Positions 1-7,921 of a stretch of DNA of 64,000 bases are shown here, piece by piece. This DNA comes from Amycolatopsis dendrobii (GTDB lineage: Bacteria > Actinomycetota > Actinomycetes > Mycobacteriales > Pseudonocardiaceae). Within the stretch, counting starts at the first letter, position 1. Each line of letters begins with the position of its first letter. The notes under the pieces are model-generated. The model made no database searches. It worked only from the letters and a program-made list of their open reading frames with translations, and was not told the origin of the DNA. The stretch spans positions 248,001-312,000 of the forward strand of contig NZ_JACGZW010000006.1 in the NCBI RefSeq assembly GCF_014145675.1. The letters run 5' to 3'. Both the position numbers and the translations under genes were made by a program.

Positions 1-164
1 GCCGTCACCCACGCCGCTCCCCCGTCGCGCAGCCGCTCCCAGCGCCGGGCCAGCGTCACCGGAGAGGAGTCGAGCGCCGCGGCCAGCTGCGTCCAGGTGG
101 CGCGGGGGCGCAGTTGCAGTGCGTGGATGAGCGAAAAGTCTTCCTCCTCCAGCGATTCGATCAC
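1..164 (-). CDS. Lrp/AsnC-family transcriptional regulator (N-terminal part, cut by window edge)
   Basis: About 54 codons are visible, reading leftwards off the window. The start is a GTG with GGAGAAG six bases upstream. The peptide opens with an acidic stretch, then a winged-helix AsnC-type HTH in which the segment WTQLAAALDSSPVTLARRWERL fits helix-turn-helix, with the second helix in the recognition position. Lrp/AsnC proteins are small DNA-binding proteins that sense amino acids and often control the adjacent divergent gene. Here the divergent gene is an M20 amidohydrolase in a two-gene unit with a metabolite:H+ symporter, so control of that unit is likely. The C-terminal ligand-binding (RAM) domain lies outside the window. 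Family call is fairly sure; ligand unknown. Confidence 0.7.
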   Translation of the reverse strand, partial: MIESLEEEDFSLIHALQLRPRATWTQLAAALDSSPVTLARRWERLRDGGAAWVT

Positions 165-283
165 TTTTTCTTCTCCAAGGAGCCAGGTCGCGAGCGATTC
201 CGGCAACTCTAACCCGATATCGGGCGGCAGTTCGCACACTCGACCACCAAGACGCCGTTCCCCGACGAAGAGGAGCCGAGCCG

Positions 284-1510
284 GTGGACCTCCACGAAGA
301 CGCCCGCAGCCAGCAGGACGACCTGGCGCGGCTGCGCCAGGAACTGCACCGCGAGCCTGAAATCGGCCTCGACCTGCCGCGCACCCAGGAACGAGTCCTG
401 CGCGAACTCGACGGGCTCGGGCTGGAGATCTCCACCGGGACCGATACGACGTCGGTGACCGCGGTGCTGCGCGGCGAGGGCTCCGCTCGCGATTCGGCTC
501 AGCCGCGCACGGTCCTGTTGCGCGCCGACATGGACGCGCTCCCGGTCCAGGAAGCGACCGGACTCGATTTCGCCGCCACCAACGGCGCGATGCACGCGTG
601 CGGCCACGATCTGCACACCACGTCGCTGGTCGGCGCGGCTCGGCTGCTGCACACGCACCGCGACCGGATCAACGGCGACGTCGTCCTGATGTTCCAGCCC
701 GGCGAAGAAGGCTGGGACGGCGCGGGCGTGATGCTGAAGGAAGGCGTGCTCGACGCCGCCGGCCGACGCGCTGACGCCGCGTACGGGCTCCACGTCTTCT
801 CCTCGATGCTGCCCAGCGGCCAGTTCGCCAGTCGTCCCGGGACGCTGATGTCGGCCTCGCACAAGCTGCTCGTGACCGTGCACGGCGAGGGCGGCCACGG
901 GTCGATGCCGCACCGCGCCAAGGACCCGATCTCCGCCGCCGCAGCGATGATCACCGCGCTGCAGACGATGATCACGCGCCGCCTGGACATCTTCGACCCG
1001 GCGGTGCTCACCGTCGGCGTCATCCGCGGCGGCACGAAGCGCAACGTCATCCCCGCGACCGCCGAGTTCGAAGCCACCGTGCGCTGCTTCTCCGATGACA
1101 CCGCGGCTCTGCTCGACACCACCATCCGCGAGACGATCGACGGTGTCGCGCGGGCGAACGGCGTCACCGCGGACGTCGTGTTCGAAAACGAATATCCAGT
1201 GACCGTAACGGATGTCGACGAAACGGCGTTCGGTGCCGAGGTCGTCCGCGAGACGATCGGCGAGCAGTACTACACCGACCTGCCCAACCCGGTCGCCGGT
1301 TCCGAGGACTTCTCCCGCGTGCTCGCCGCGGTGCCGGGCACGTTCCTCGGCCTCGGCGCGCTGATGCCGGGCCTCGAACCGCACACCGCGCCCAACAACC
1401 ACAGCCCGTACGCCGATTTCGACCCGTCCGTGCTGTCCCGCGCGGCCACCGTCTACGCCGAACTCGCCGTCCGCCGTCTCGACCGATTCGCCGAAGGAGC
1501 ATCGCGATGA
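284..1510 (+). CDS. M20D-family amidohydrolase (hippurate/N-acyl-amino-acid hydrolase type)
   Basis: This 408-residue zinc-type peptidase/deacylase should hydrolyse an N-acyl or N-aryl amide of an amino acid in the cytosol. The M20D metal-site motifs are all present: HACGHD near residue 104, PGEEG near 139, GGHGSMPH near 205, SEDF near 340 and a C-terminal NNHSP near 371. Length is normal for the family. The GTG start at 284 has AGGAG about nine bases upstream. The stop overlaps the next start as ATGA, so it is translationally coupled to the transporter at 1507. The divergent Lrp-type regulator suggests amino-acid-linked control. Substrate cannot be read from sequence; hippurate, indole-acyl or other N-acyl amino acids are all possible. 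Confidence 0.88.
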   Translation: MDLHEDARSQQDDLARLRQELHREPEIGLDLPRTQERVLRELDGLGLEISTGTDTTSVTAVLRGEGSARDSAQPRTVLLRADMDALPVQEATGLDFAATNGAMHACGHDLHTTSLVGAARLLHTHRDRINGDVVLMFQPGEEGWDGAGVMLKEGVLDAAGRRADAAYGLHVFSSMLPSGQFASRPGTLMSASHKLLVTVHGEGGHGSMPHRAKDPISAAAAMITALQTMITRRLDIFDPAVLTVGVIRGGTKRNVIPATAEFEATVRCFSDDTAALLDTTIRETIDGVARANGVTADVVFENEYPVTVTDVDETAFGAEVVRETIGEQYYTDLPNPVAGSEDFSRVLAAVPGTFLGLGALMPGLEPHTAPNNHSPYADFDPSVLSRAATVYAELAVRRLDRFAEGASR

Positions 1511-2820
1511 CTTCTGTGGTCCCAGACCGTCGCCGCACCCTGTTCGGGCTCGGTGCCGGCAACGCGATGGAATGGTTCGACTGGAACGTCTACGCCACGT
1601 TCGCGTCGTTCTTCGCCGCGCAGTTCTTCAATGCCCACAGCGCGGTTTCGGCCCTGCTGAGCACGCTCGCGGTGTTCGCGGTCGGCTTCGCCGCGCGGCC
1701 GATCGGCGGCTGGGTGTTCGGCTGGATCGCCGACCGCAAGGGCCGTCAGCTCGCGATGGCGCTGACCGTCGCGATCGCCGCCGCGGGCAGCCTGGTCATC
1801 GGCCTTTCCCCGACCTACGGCCAAATCGGCGTGTGGGCGTCGGTGATCCTCGTGGTCGCGCGGCTGGCCCAGGGCCTCGCGCACGGCGGCGAGCTGCCGT
1901 CCGCGCAGACCTACATCGCCGAGGTCGCCCCGCCGGCCCGCCGCGGGCTGTGGTCGAGCCTCATCTACTTCTCCGGCACCTGCGGCGTGCTCGTCGGCAC
2001 GCTGCTCGGCGCGGTCCTCTCCGGCGTGCTGACCCACGAGCAGATGCTCTCCTTCGGCTGGCGGATCCCGTTCATCCTCGGCGGCGTCTTCGGGATCTAC
2101 TCGCTCTATGTGCGGCTCCGCATGCGCGAGACCGAGGTCTTCCAGGCGGCGAAGAAGAACGCGGCGAAGGAGAAGGGCCAGATCTGGCAGACGATCAAGC
2201 AGAACCCGAAGCTGCTCGCCCAGGTCGTGGGGCTGACGGTCGGCGCGACGGTCATCTACTACATGTGGGCCGTCGCCGCGCCGTCGTACGCGATCACCGT
2301 GCGCGGCGTCCCTCCGACCGGTGCGCTGTGGGCGGGCGTGTTCGCGAACGTGGTCTTCCTGATCGCCTTGCCGTTGTGGGGAATCCTGTCCGACCGCATC
2401 GGCCGCAAGCCGGTGCTGTTCATCGCGATCGCGGGCCTGCTCCTGCTGAGCTTCCCGCTGAACGCGATGGTCGGGCACGAACCGTGGCAGCTGTTCGTCG
2501 CGATGTCGATCGCGCTGCTGTTCATGGCCGGATTCTCCTCGATCGGCCCGGCGGTCTACGCGGAAATCTTCCCGACCCGCATCCGCGCGGTCGGCGTCGG
2601 AGTGCCGTACTCGATCGCGGTCGCGGCCTTCGGCGGGACCGCGCCGTACTTGCAGACGCTGTTCGCCGGGAACGGGCATCCGTCGCTGTTCATCATTTAC
2701 GGGATCGTGCTGATGGTGATCAGCGCGCTGGTCGTGTTCACGCTGCCGGAGACCCGGGGCGTGGACCTGCGGGAGAAGACCGAGACGGCGGACCGGACGG
2801 TCGCTGGGTCAGAGGCGTAA
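1507..2820 (+). CDS. MFS transporter, metabolite:H+ symporter (MHS) type
   Basis: A 437-residue inner-membrane carrier with about twelve hydrophobic segments. The opening GNAMEWFDWNVYATF is the characteristic MHS-subfamily start, and the conserved inter-helix loops ADRKGRQ (TM2-3) and SDRIGRKP (TM8-9) are present. MHS members import small carboxylates, betaines or amino-acid-like compounds with protons. The gene overlaps the amidohydrolase by four bases, so it probably imports the amide substrate or handles a product. It overlaps the convergent FAD monooxygenase by 12 bases at the 3' end. Confidence 0.87.
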   Translation: MTSVVPDRRRTLFGLGAGNAMEWFDWNVYATFASFFAAQFFNAHSAVSALLSTLAVFAVGFAARPIGGWVFGWIADRKGRQLAMALTVAIAAAGSLVIGLSPTYGQIGVWASVILVVARLAQGLAHGGELPSAQTYIAEVAPPARRGLWSSLIYFSGTCGVLVGTLLGAVLSGVLTHEQMLSFGWRIPFILGGVFGIYSLYVRLRMRETEVFQAAKKNAAKEKGQIWQTIKQNPKLLAQVVGLTVGATVIYYMWAVAAPSYAITVRGVPPTGALWAGVFANVVFLIALPLWGILSDRIGRKPVLFIAIAGLLLLSFPLNAMVGHEPWQLFVAMSIALLFMAGFSSIGPAVYAEIFPTRIRAVGVGVPYSIAVAAFGGTAPYLQTLFAGNGHPSLFIIYGIVLMVISALVVFTLPETRGVDLREKTETADRTVAGSEA

Positions 2821-3993
2821 GGCTGGGTAGGGCTTCAGCGTGATGGCGTTCGCCGAGCGTTGAAGCCCGCCCAGCATCCGTTGCCTGCCCGGCAGATGCG
2901 GTAACGCGCGCATGACCGCGTTACGCAGCCGGATGCCGTTCCGGGTCCGCGGGGCGAACCCGCTGGCCCGGCCGGGCGGGCGTTTTCGGTTCGCTGCCAC
3001 GTAATCCCGCATCTCGTCGGTGTAGCGGGCGAAAGCCGCTCGCGGGTCATCCATAGTGGATAGTTCACCGGCGAGGACATACGCGCCGACGATCGCCAGG
3101 CTGGTTCCCATGCCGAGCGAACCGCCGAAGGCTGAATCGCCGAGCAGGGCCGTGCGGCCGCGGTGCCATTCCGTCAGGCGGACCTCCCCGGCGCGGGAGA
3201 AGTACAGGTCGTCCGTGAGTTGGTCCAGGAGAGCGGGAATCTCCCAGCCAGCACCGGCGAACGCCTCGGTTATCACCGCGGCTGGGTTTGCTCGCGGCGA
3301 AATCGGTTCTGGTGAGGTGAAACCGATCAGGACCCGGCAGTCGCCGGAAGCGCCCAGCGGGTACAGCATGACGATCCGGCCGCCGACGCCGTTGCCCGCG
3401 GGCAGGTTGTAGACGACCTCCCAGCCGTCGAGAGCGAGCCGCGTCCGGGCCGGGAAGTACCCGAGGTGGTAGCCCAGATCGCGGACGGATTCCGGGCCGA
3501 ACACCAGCGACCGCACGCCCGATCTGATGCCGTCCGCGCCGACCACGACGTCGAACTTCCGCGCGGGGCCGTGAGTGAAGGTCGCGCGGATTCCGTCGGA
3601 TTCCTCGGTCAGCCCGGTGATTTCGGTTCCGTATTCGATGTCGGCGGCTGCGGCGTGGTGCAGGATCCGAACGAGGTCGTTGCGGAGGATTTCGAGATCC
3701 GCGATCACGCCGCCGGAATCGCCGAACGCGTCTGCCGTCATCTCCGCCACGCGACGGCCGCGTTCATTGAGCCACGCGATGCCGCGGGCGCCGGTGTGCG
3801 CGGCGCGGACTTCGTCCAGCAGGCCCATGCGAGCGACGACCTCCCGGGCCGCGCCGCGGATGTCGACCGCTTGGCCGCTTGACCGAAACGCGGGAGCGCG
3901 TTCGATCAGCGTCGGGTGAAAACCGTACTGCCGCAGCCAGTACGCGAGGGAAAGTCCGGCGACGCCCGCGCCGGAGATCAGAACAGTGCGCAT
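2809..3993 (-). CDS. FAD-dependent aromatic-type monooxygenase (PHBH/TetX class)
   Basis: A 394-residue single-component flavoprotein. It has the N-terminal Rossmann motif GAGVAG at residues 8-13, the central DG motif in VVGADGIRSGVR, and the second FAD motif GDSAFGGSLGMGTSLA. The usual GDAAH is changed to GDSAF, which is tolerated in this class. Members use NAD(P)H and O2 to hydroxylate phenols, tetracyclines or other aromatics. The gene is divergent from a GntR-TetR regulator with operator-like repeats between them, so induction by its substrate is likely. Whether it serves catabolism, tailoring or drug inactivation cannot be told. Confidence 0.85.
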   Translation of the reverse strand: MRTVLISGAGVAGLSLAYWLRQYGFHPTLIERAPAFRSSGQAVDIRGAAREVVARMGLLDEVRAAHTGARGIAWLNERGRRVAEMTADAFGDSGGVIADLEILRNDLVRILHHAAAADIEYGTEITGLTEESDGIRATFTHGPARKFDVVVGADGIRSGVRSLVFGPESVRDLGYHLGYFPARTRLALDGWEVVYNLPAGNGVGGRIVMLYPLGASGDCRVLIGFTSPEPISPRANPAAVITEAFAGAGWEIPALLDQLTDDLYFSRAGEVRLTEWHRGRTALLGDSAFGGSLGMGTSLAIVGAYVLAGELSTMDDPRAAFARYTDEMRDYVAANRKRPPGRASGFAPRTRNGIRLRNAVMRALPHLPGRQRMLGGLQRSANAITLKPYPALRL

Positions 3994-4034
3994 GTGTACA
4001 CCGTACGAGAACTTCCCCAGCGGGTACCTTTGTT

Positions 4035-4086
4035 CTAGTGCAGTTCTTCTGCTGCACCATAAGAGCAGTGGAGCGCACTAGTGCAC
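4035..4086. promoter_or_regulatory. Repeated operator-like motif CTAGTGCA between divergent genes
   Basis: The octamer CTAGTGCA occurs at 4035-4042 and again at 4078-4085. The second copy lies in the perfect 10-bp palindrome GCACTAGTGC (4075-4084). The first is followed by an inverted GTGCAG/CTGCAC pair (4039-4044 and 4052-4057). They lie between the monooxygenase start (3993, leftward) and the regulator start (4098, rightward), as expected for autoregulatory operators. Binding is inferred, not shown. Confidence 0.5.
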
Positions 4087-4097
4087 TGGAGGCATCA

Positions 4098-4979
4098 ATG
4101 GACTCTGCGCCCTACCAGCGAATCGTGACCGAGATCCGCGAGCGCATCACGAGCGGGCGGCTCCTAGCGGGCGACCGCGCGCCGTCGACCCGGCAGATCA
4201 CCCGGGAATGGGGCGTCGCGATGGCCACCGCGACGAAGGTGATCGCCGAACTGCGCGACCAGGGACTGGTCGACACCAAACCGGGTGCGGGCACCGTCGT
4301 GCGTTCAGTGCAGCGGAAGCGGGAACCGGAGCTGAGCCGGGACCGGATCGTGCGCGTCGCCATCGAAATCGCCGACGCGGACGGGCTGTCGGCGGTGTCC
4401 ATGCGCCGGATCGCCACCGAGCTCGGTGCGGCGACGATGTCGCTGTACCGGCACGTCGGCGACAAAGACGAACTGATCCACCTGATGGCCGACGTCGTTG
4501 CGGGCGAAGCGATCCGCCGCGAGCCGCCAGTACCGTGGCGAGCCTGCCTGGAATACACTCTCCGTCTCTTGTGGACGGTCTGCCGGCGTCATTCGTGGGT
4601 TGCCGAGGCGTTGTCCATGACGCGGCCCCGGCCTATGCCGAACCTGATGCGGTACTCCGAGTGGGTGCTGGCCGCGCTGCTCCGGACCAGGCTGCCTGCC
4701 GAAGAGCTGCTTCTTGTGCACCTCAATCTGTTCGGCCACGTCCGCAGCCTCGCGCTCACCTGGCAGTCGGAAGCGTGGGCGCGTCAGGACACCGGCCTGG
4801 CCAACGACGAGTGGCTCGACGGCCACGAGGCCGAGTTCCGCCGCATCGTCGAGACCGGCCGCTACCCCGCACTCGACCACTTGACCACCCAGCAGACCCA
4901 GCACACCATCGACCAGACCTTCGACTACGGCCTGTGCCTGCTCCTCGACGGCCTCGAACGGCGACTGAACCTTCCGTGA
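4098..4979 (+). CDS. GntR-TetR double-HTH transcriptional regulator
   Basis: A 293-residue regulator with two DNA-binding modules in tandem. Residues 1-72 form a GntR-type winged helix (ITSGRLLAGDRAPSTRQI and GVAMATATKVIAELRDQGLV). Residues about 80-130 form a TetR HTH (AVSMRRIATELGAATMSLYRHVGDKDEL), followed by an all-helical TetR C-terminal domain. The open frame extends upstream to 3879, but ATG 4098 is preferred because GGAGG precedes it and the GntR homology starts there. The gene is divergent from the FAD monooxygenase and has repeats of CTAGTGCA at its promoter. This architecture occurs in actinomycetes; the ligand is unknown. Confidence 0.85.
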   Translation: MDSAPYQRIVTEIRERITSGRLLAGDRAPSTRQITREWGVAMATATKVIAELRDQGLVDTKPGAGTVVRSVQRKREPELSRDRIVRVAIEIADADGLSAVSMRRIATELGAATMSLYRHVGDKDELIHLMADVVAGEAIRREPPVPWRACLEYTLRLLWTVCRRHSWVAEALSMTRPRPMPNLMRYSEWVLAALLRTRLPAEELLLVHLNLFGHVRSLALTWQSEAWARQDTGLANDEWLDGHEAEFRRIVETGRYPALDHLTTQQTQHTIDQTFDYGLCLLLDGLERRLNLP

Positions 4980-4997
4980 GGACTTCTCCGCATGTGC

Positions 4998-5288
4998 TCA
5001 GGTGTCCGGCTGGGTTTCGCCCAGTTGCCACCACAGCGCCGCGCGCAGTTGTTCGATCAGGGCCTCGTCGTCCTCCTCGCTCGGGTCCGCGCCCAGCGGA
5101 ACCCAGCGCTCCTCCACCAGTTCGCCGTCGTCGTAGCTGCTGATCAGTATCCCCGGATACGAAACCGTCAGTTCGTCCTCCGGGCAGCCGGTCGCGCACG
5201 GCCGGTCGTCCATCCGCACATGCCGGTAGTGCAACCGCACCCCGACCCATCGGCCGGGCGGCCGCGGCTGCTGGTCCGTGCCGTCCAT
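4998..5288 (-). CDS. Small hypothetical acidic protein
   Basis: About 96 residues, with no family recognised. It has one CATGC (CxxxC) motif in its centre and a strongly acidic second half. The chosen ATG start (5288) has GGGAG just upstream. Longer alternatives reach 5381 or 5411 but lack a ribosome site. It lies between a GntR-TetR regulator (convergent, 18-bp gap) and a divergent TetR gene. No signal peptide or membrane segment was seen. The gene is plausible from its codon usage, but its function is unknown. Confidence 0.55.
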   Translation of the reverse strand: MDGTDQQPRPPGRWVGVRLHYRHVRMDDRPCATGCPEDELTVSYPGILISSYDDGELVEERWVPLGADPSEEDDEALIEQLRAALWWQLGETQPDT

Positions 5289-5451
5289 CGCCCGCTCCCG
5301 CTCGCCCCATGTCCCCCGGCTGAAGGTCGCGGCCGGGGCGGCCGGAGTTACCAGCCGGTTGTTCCGGTTGGGTAACGGCATCCGGTGACAGCACCGCGAC
5401 ACGGTCCGCAACGTGTTGACAACGACCTCGCCCGGCGGCGAGGCTGGCGCG

Positions 5452-6066
5452 GTGAGCAGCGGACCCCGGCGGCGGCTGGATCCCGCGCAGCGCCGGGCCG
5501 AGATCCTCGCCGCGGCCCGGCGGTGCTTCGGCGCGGGCAGCTACTCCTCGGTGTCCACTTCGGACATCGCGGCCGCGGCGGGAGTCGCCCGGCCGCTGAT
5601 CAACCACTATTTCGGCGGCAAACGCGAGCTGTACCTCGAAGTGGTGCGGCAGATGACGATCGTGCCCGCCCCGGTCGTCGACGCGCTGCCGGACGGCCCG
5701 CCCCGGCTGCGCCTCGAGGTCGGCATCGACCGCTGGATCGACGTCGTGGAACGCAACCGCGACGCCTGGCTCACCGTGATCGACGCGGCACACGACCCGG
5801 AGGTCGAGCGGATCATGCGCGAGGCGGACGAGATCGCCGCCGACCGCGTGCTCGCCGCGGCCCAATTGCCCGAGAACGGGCATCCGCAGCTGCGGGCGAT
5901 GATCCGCGCGTACGGCGGGATGTTGCGCGCCGCGTCCCGGGAATGGCTGGTCCGCGGCACGCTGGAGCGGGCCGAACTGCGTGCGTTCCTGGTGGAATCG
6001 CTGGTGCAGCTGCTGGAAACGACCTATCCGGCCGTGCTGGCGCAGCAGACCTCCGCCACCGGCTGA
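5452..6066 (+). CDS. TetR-family transcriptional regulator
   Basis: A 204-residue regulator. The N-terminal TetR HTH covers SVSTSDIAAAAGVARPLINHYFGGKREL, and an all-helical ligand/dimer domain follows. GTG 5452, with GAGG eight bases upstream, is preferred. An upstream GTG at 5413 would add 13 unconserved-looking residues without a clear ribosome site. It ends inside the 3' end of the convergent efflux gene (43-bp overlap). Target unknown; the small divergent gene or the convergent MFS pump are candidates. Confidence 0.82.
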   Translation: MSSGPRRRLDPAQRRAEILAAARRCFGAGSYSSVSTSDIAAAAGVARPLINHYFGGKRELYLEVVRQMTIVPAPVVDALPDGPPRLRLEVGIDRWIDVVERNRDAWLTVIDAAHDPEVERIMREADEIAADRVLAAAQLPENGHPQLRAMIRAYGGMLRAASREWLVRGTLERAELRAFLVESLVQLLETTYPAVLAQQTSATG

Positions 6067-7211
6067 GCAGCACGCCCGCCGAACGCGGGCAGGATGGTCA
6101 GCACCGCGCCCACCGCCATCGCCGCACCGAGGACGATCGGCGCGCGCAGGCCGTACGGCTCGATCAGGCTGGCCCCGACGGACGAGCCGAGCATGACCCC
6201 GAGTGTGATGAACGACGAATGCACCGTGTTGACCAGCGGGCTGGTGTTCCCGGCCCGCTGCACCCGCACCGCCATCGCGGGGTTCATCGTCACGCCGACC
6301 AGACCGATCGCGAGCAGGAACGCCAGCGCGGCCGCGGGCAGGTCGGTGAACAGCGCGAACCCGGTGAGGAACACCGCGTTCAGGAGCGTGCCGGCCACGA
6401 GTGCCGACAAGGTGTGCCGGTCAGCGAGGCGGCCGACGATGCTGTTGCCGACGACGGTGGCCGCGCCGTAGCCGAGCAGCAGCACCGGGACCGTGTCCGG
6501 CGAGAACCCGCTGACCTCGGTCAGGATCGGGGTGAAGAAGCTGAACGCGGAAAACGTCGCGCCGATGATCAGTGTGCTGGAGACGAGCGCGAGAAGCAGC
6601 TTCGGGCGGCGGAAAACGCTGAAGTCCGCGGCTTCCCGGCGATCGGTCTGTCCGACGTCCCGGACCTGGAACTGGGTCAGCAGCGCGGCGAGCACGGTCA
6701 GCAGGGTGATCGTCCAGAACGCCGCCCGCCAGCCGTAATGTCCGCCCGCGAAGGTCGCCAGCGGCAGCCCGAGCAGCGTGCCCAGCATCAGGCCGTTCAT
6801 CGCGACGCCGATCGCCCGCCCGCGCACGCGTTCGCCGACCAGCTGCCCGCACAGCGAAATCGCGATTCCGAAGAAGGCTTGCGACGCGACGCCGCTGATC
6901 ACGCGGGCAGCCACCATCACCGAGTACGTCGTCGCGAGCGCGGCCAGCACGTTGCCGGCCAGGAACACCGCGAAGATGACCATCAGCGCCGCTTTGGGCC
7001 GAACGCGCAGCAATGCCAGCGTCAGCACCGGACCGCCGAGCGCCATCGCGACGGCGAACACCGTGATGAGGTAGCCGACTTGTGCGACGTCGACGCCGAG
7101 TCCGGCAGCAAGCTGCGGCATCAGCCCGGCGACCGCGAACTCGCTGGTGACCATGGCGAAGATGCCAGCAGCCAGTACGTAGACCGCGGACGGCACTTGA
7201 GGCGACGACAT
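6024..7211 (-). CDS. MFS drug-efflux transporter (DHA1, AraJ/Cmx-like)
   Basis: A 395-residue, 12-TM proton-driven exporter. The N-terminus runs straight into TM1, with MVTSEFAVAGLMPQLA typical of the AraJ/chloramphenicol-exporter group. The motif-A-like region ALLRVRPK sits after TM2. It is the second gene after a TetR regulator on the same strand (gap 68 bp). The gap holds the palindrome AACGATCGTT, so a TetR-controlled efflux pump is the natural reading. Substrate unknown. Confidence 0.83.
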   Translation of the reverse strand: MSSPQVPSAVYVLAAGIFAMVTSEFAVAGLMPQLAAGLGVDVAQVGYLITVFAVAMALGGPVLTLALLRVRPKAALMVIFAVFLAGNVLAALATTYSVMVAARVISGVASQAFFGIAISLCGQLVGERVRGRAIGVAMNGLMLGTLLGLPLATFAGGHYGWRAAFWTITLLTVLAALLTQFQVRDVGQTDRREAADFSVFRRPKLLLALVSSTLIIGATFSAFSFFTPILTEVSGFSPDTVPVLLLGYGAATVVGNSIVGRLADRHTLSALVAGTLLNAVFLTGFALFTDLPAAALAFLLAIGLVGVTMNPAMAVRVQRAGNTSPLVNTVHSSFITLGVMLGSSVGASLIEPYGLRAPIVLGAAMAVGAVLTILPAFGGRAAQPVAEVCCASTAG

Positions 7212-7225
7212 GGGAGACCCTTTCT

Positions 7226-7238
7226 TGTAACGATCGTT
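7226..7238. promoter_or_regulatory. Likely TetR operator upstream of the efflux gene
   Basis: TGTAACGATCGTT contains the perfect palindrome AACGATCGTT (7229-7238), 15 bases upstream of the efflux ATG. The octamer TGTAACGA recurs at 7900-7907, 21 bases upstream of the tetR gene start (7879), which suggests that one repressor controls both genes. This is inferred from the shared motif and position. Confidence 0.5.
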
Positions 7239-7279
7239 TCAAAACCTGGCCGTCGTTAAGCCGGGACGGGCAGGGCTGA

Positions 7280-7879
7280 TTACGGACGAAGTGCCCGAGC
7301 GGATACCTGGACGATGTCGGCAAGCCGAGCCAGCGGCGCACCGCCTTGGGCCGAGATCCGCAGCCCGGCGACGCTGGCGTTCACATACGCGGCCAGCCCT
7401 TCCGCGGGAACCTCGGCGGTGACTTCGCCGGCCGCCTGACCGGCCCGCAACAGGTCGGTCAGCAGGCGCAACCGGGCATCGGTATCGCGAGCGATCTGCT
7501 CCAGGAACTCCGCGTTCCCGGTGTCGCCGGCCAACTCGGCGACGGAATTGACCGCGAGACATCCGCTCGGCGCACCGGTGCTCGACCGCTCGGCTTCTTC
7601 GAGTACCACCTTCGTCAGGTAAGCCTCGATTCGCGCTACCGCGTCGCCCTTCTTCGCGATCACGTCGGCCGTGGCGCGCGCTGTCGTGTCGAGATAGCGA
7701 GCGAGGCATTCCGCGAACAGCGCGCCTTTGCTGCCGAAGGCGTTGTACAGGCTGCTGCGGCCGAGACCGGTTGCCTGGCACAGTTCTTCGGCGCTGGCCG
7801 CGTGAAAGCCCCGCCGCCAGAACAGCTCAGTGGCGGCGGTGAGCACTTGCTCGCGGTCGAAGGTGCGCGGTCGAGCCAT
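7280..7879 (-). CDS. TetR-family repressor of the adjacent efflux pump
   Basis: A 199-residue TetR protein. The HTH is AASAEELCQATGLGRSSLYNAFGSKGAL (residues about 24-50), preceded by the typical opening MARPRTFDREQVL. The C-terminal region is the AcrR/YxaF-like helical domain. It is transcribed in the same direction as the MFS gene, and the motif TGTAACGA lies in front of both, consistent with autorepression and pump repression. The ligand is unknown. Confidence 0.86.
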   Translation of the reverse strand: MARPRTFDREQVLTAATELFWRRGFHAASAEELCQATGLGRSSLYNAFGSKGALFAECLARYLDTTARATADVIAKKGDAVARIEAYLTKVVLEEAERSSTGAPSGCLAVNSVAELAGDTGNAEFLEQIARDTDARLRLLTDLLRAGQAAGEVTAEVPAEGLAAYVNASVAGLRISAQGGAPLARLADIVQVSARALRP

Positions 7880-7921
7880 GCGGGCAGCCTACGGCATTAT
7901 GTAACGAAGTGTCCATAACGG

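Noticed and set aside
5385..7259. 624-codon plus-strand frame
   Set aside because: Shadow over a TetR gene and the antisense of an MFS gene; no recognisable domain.
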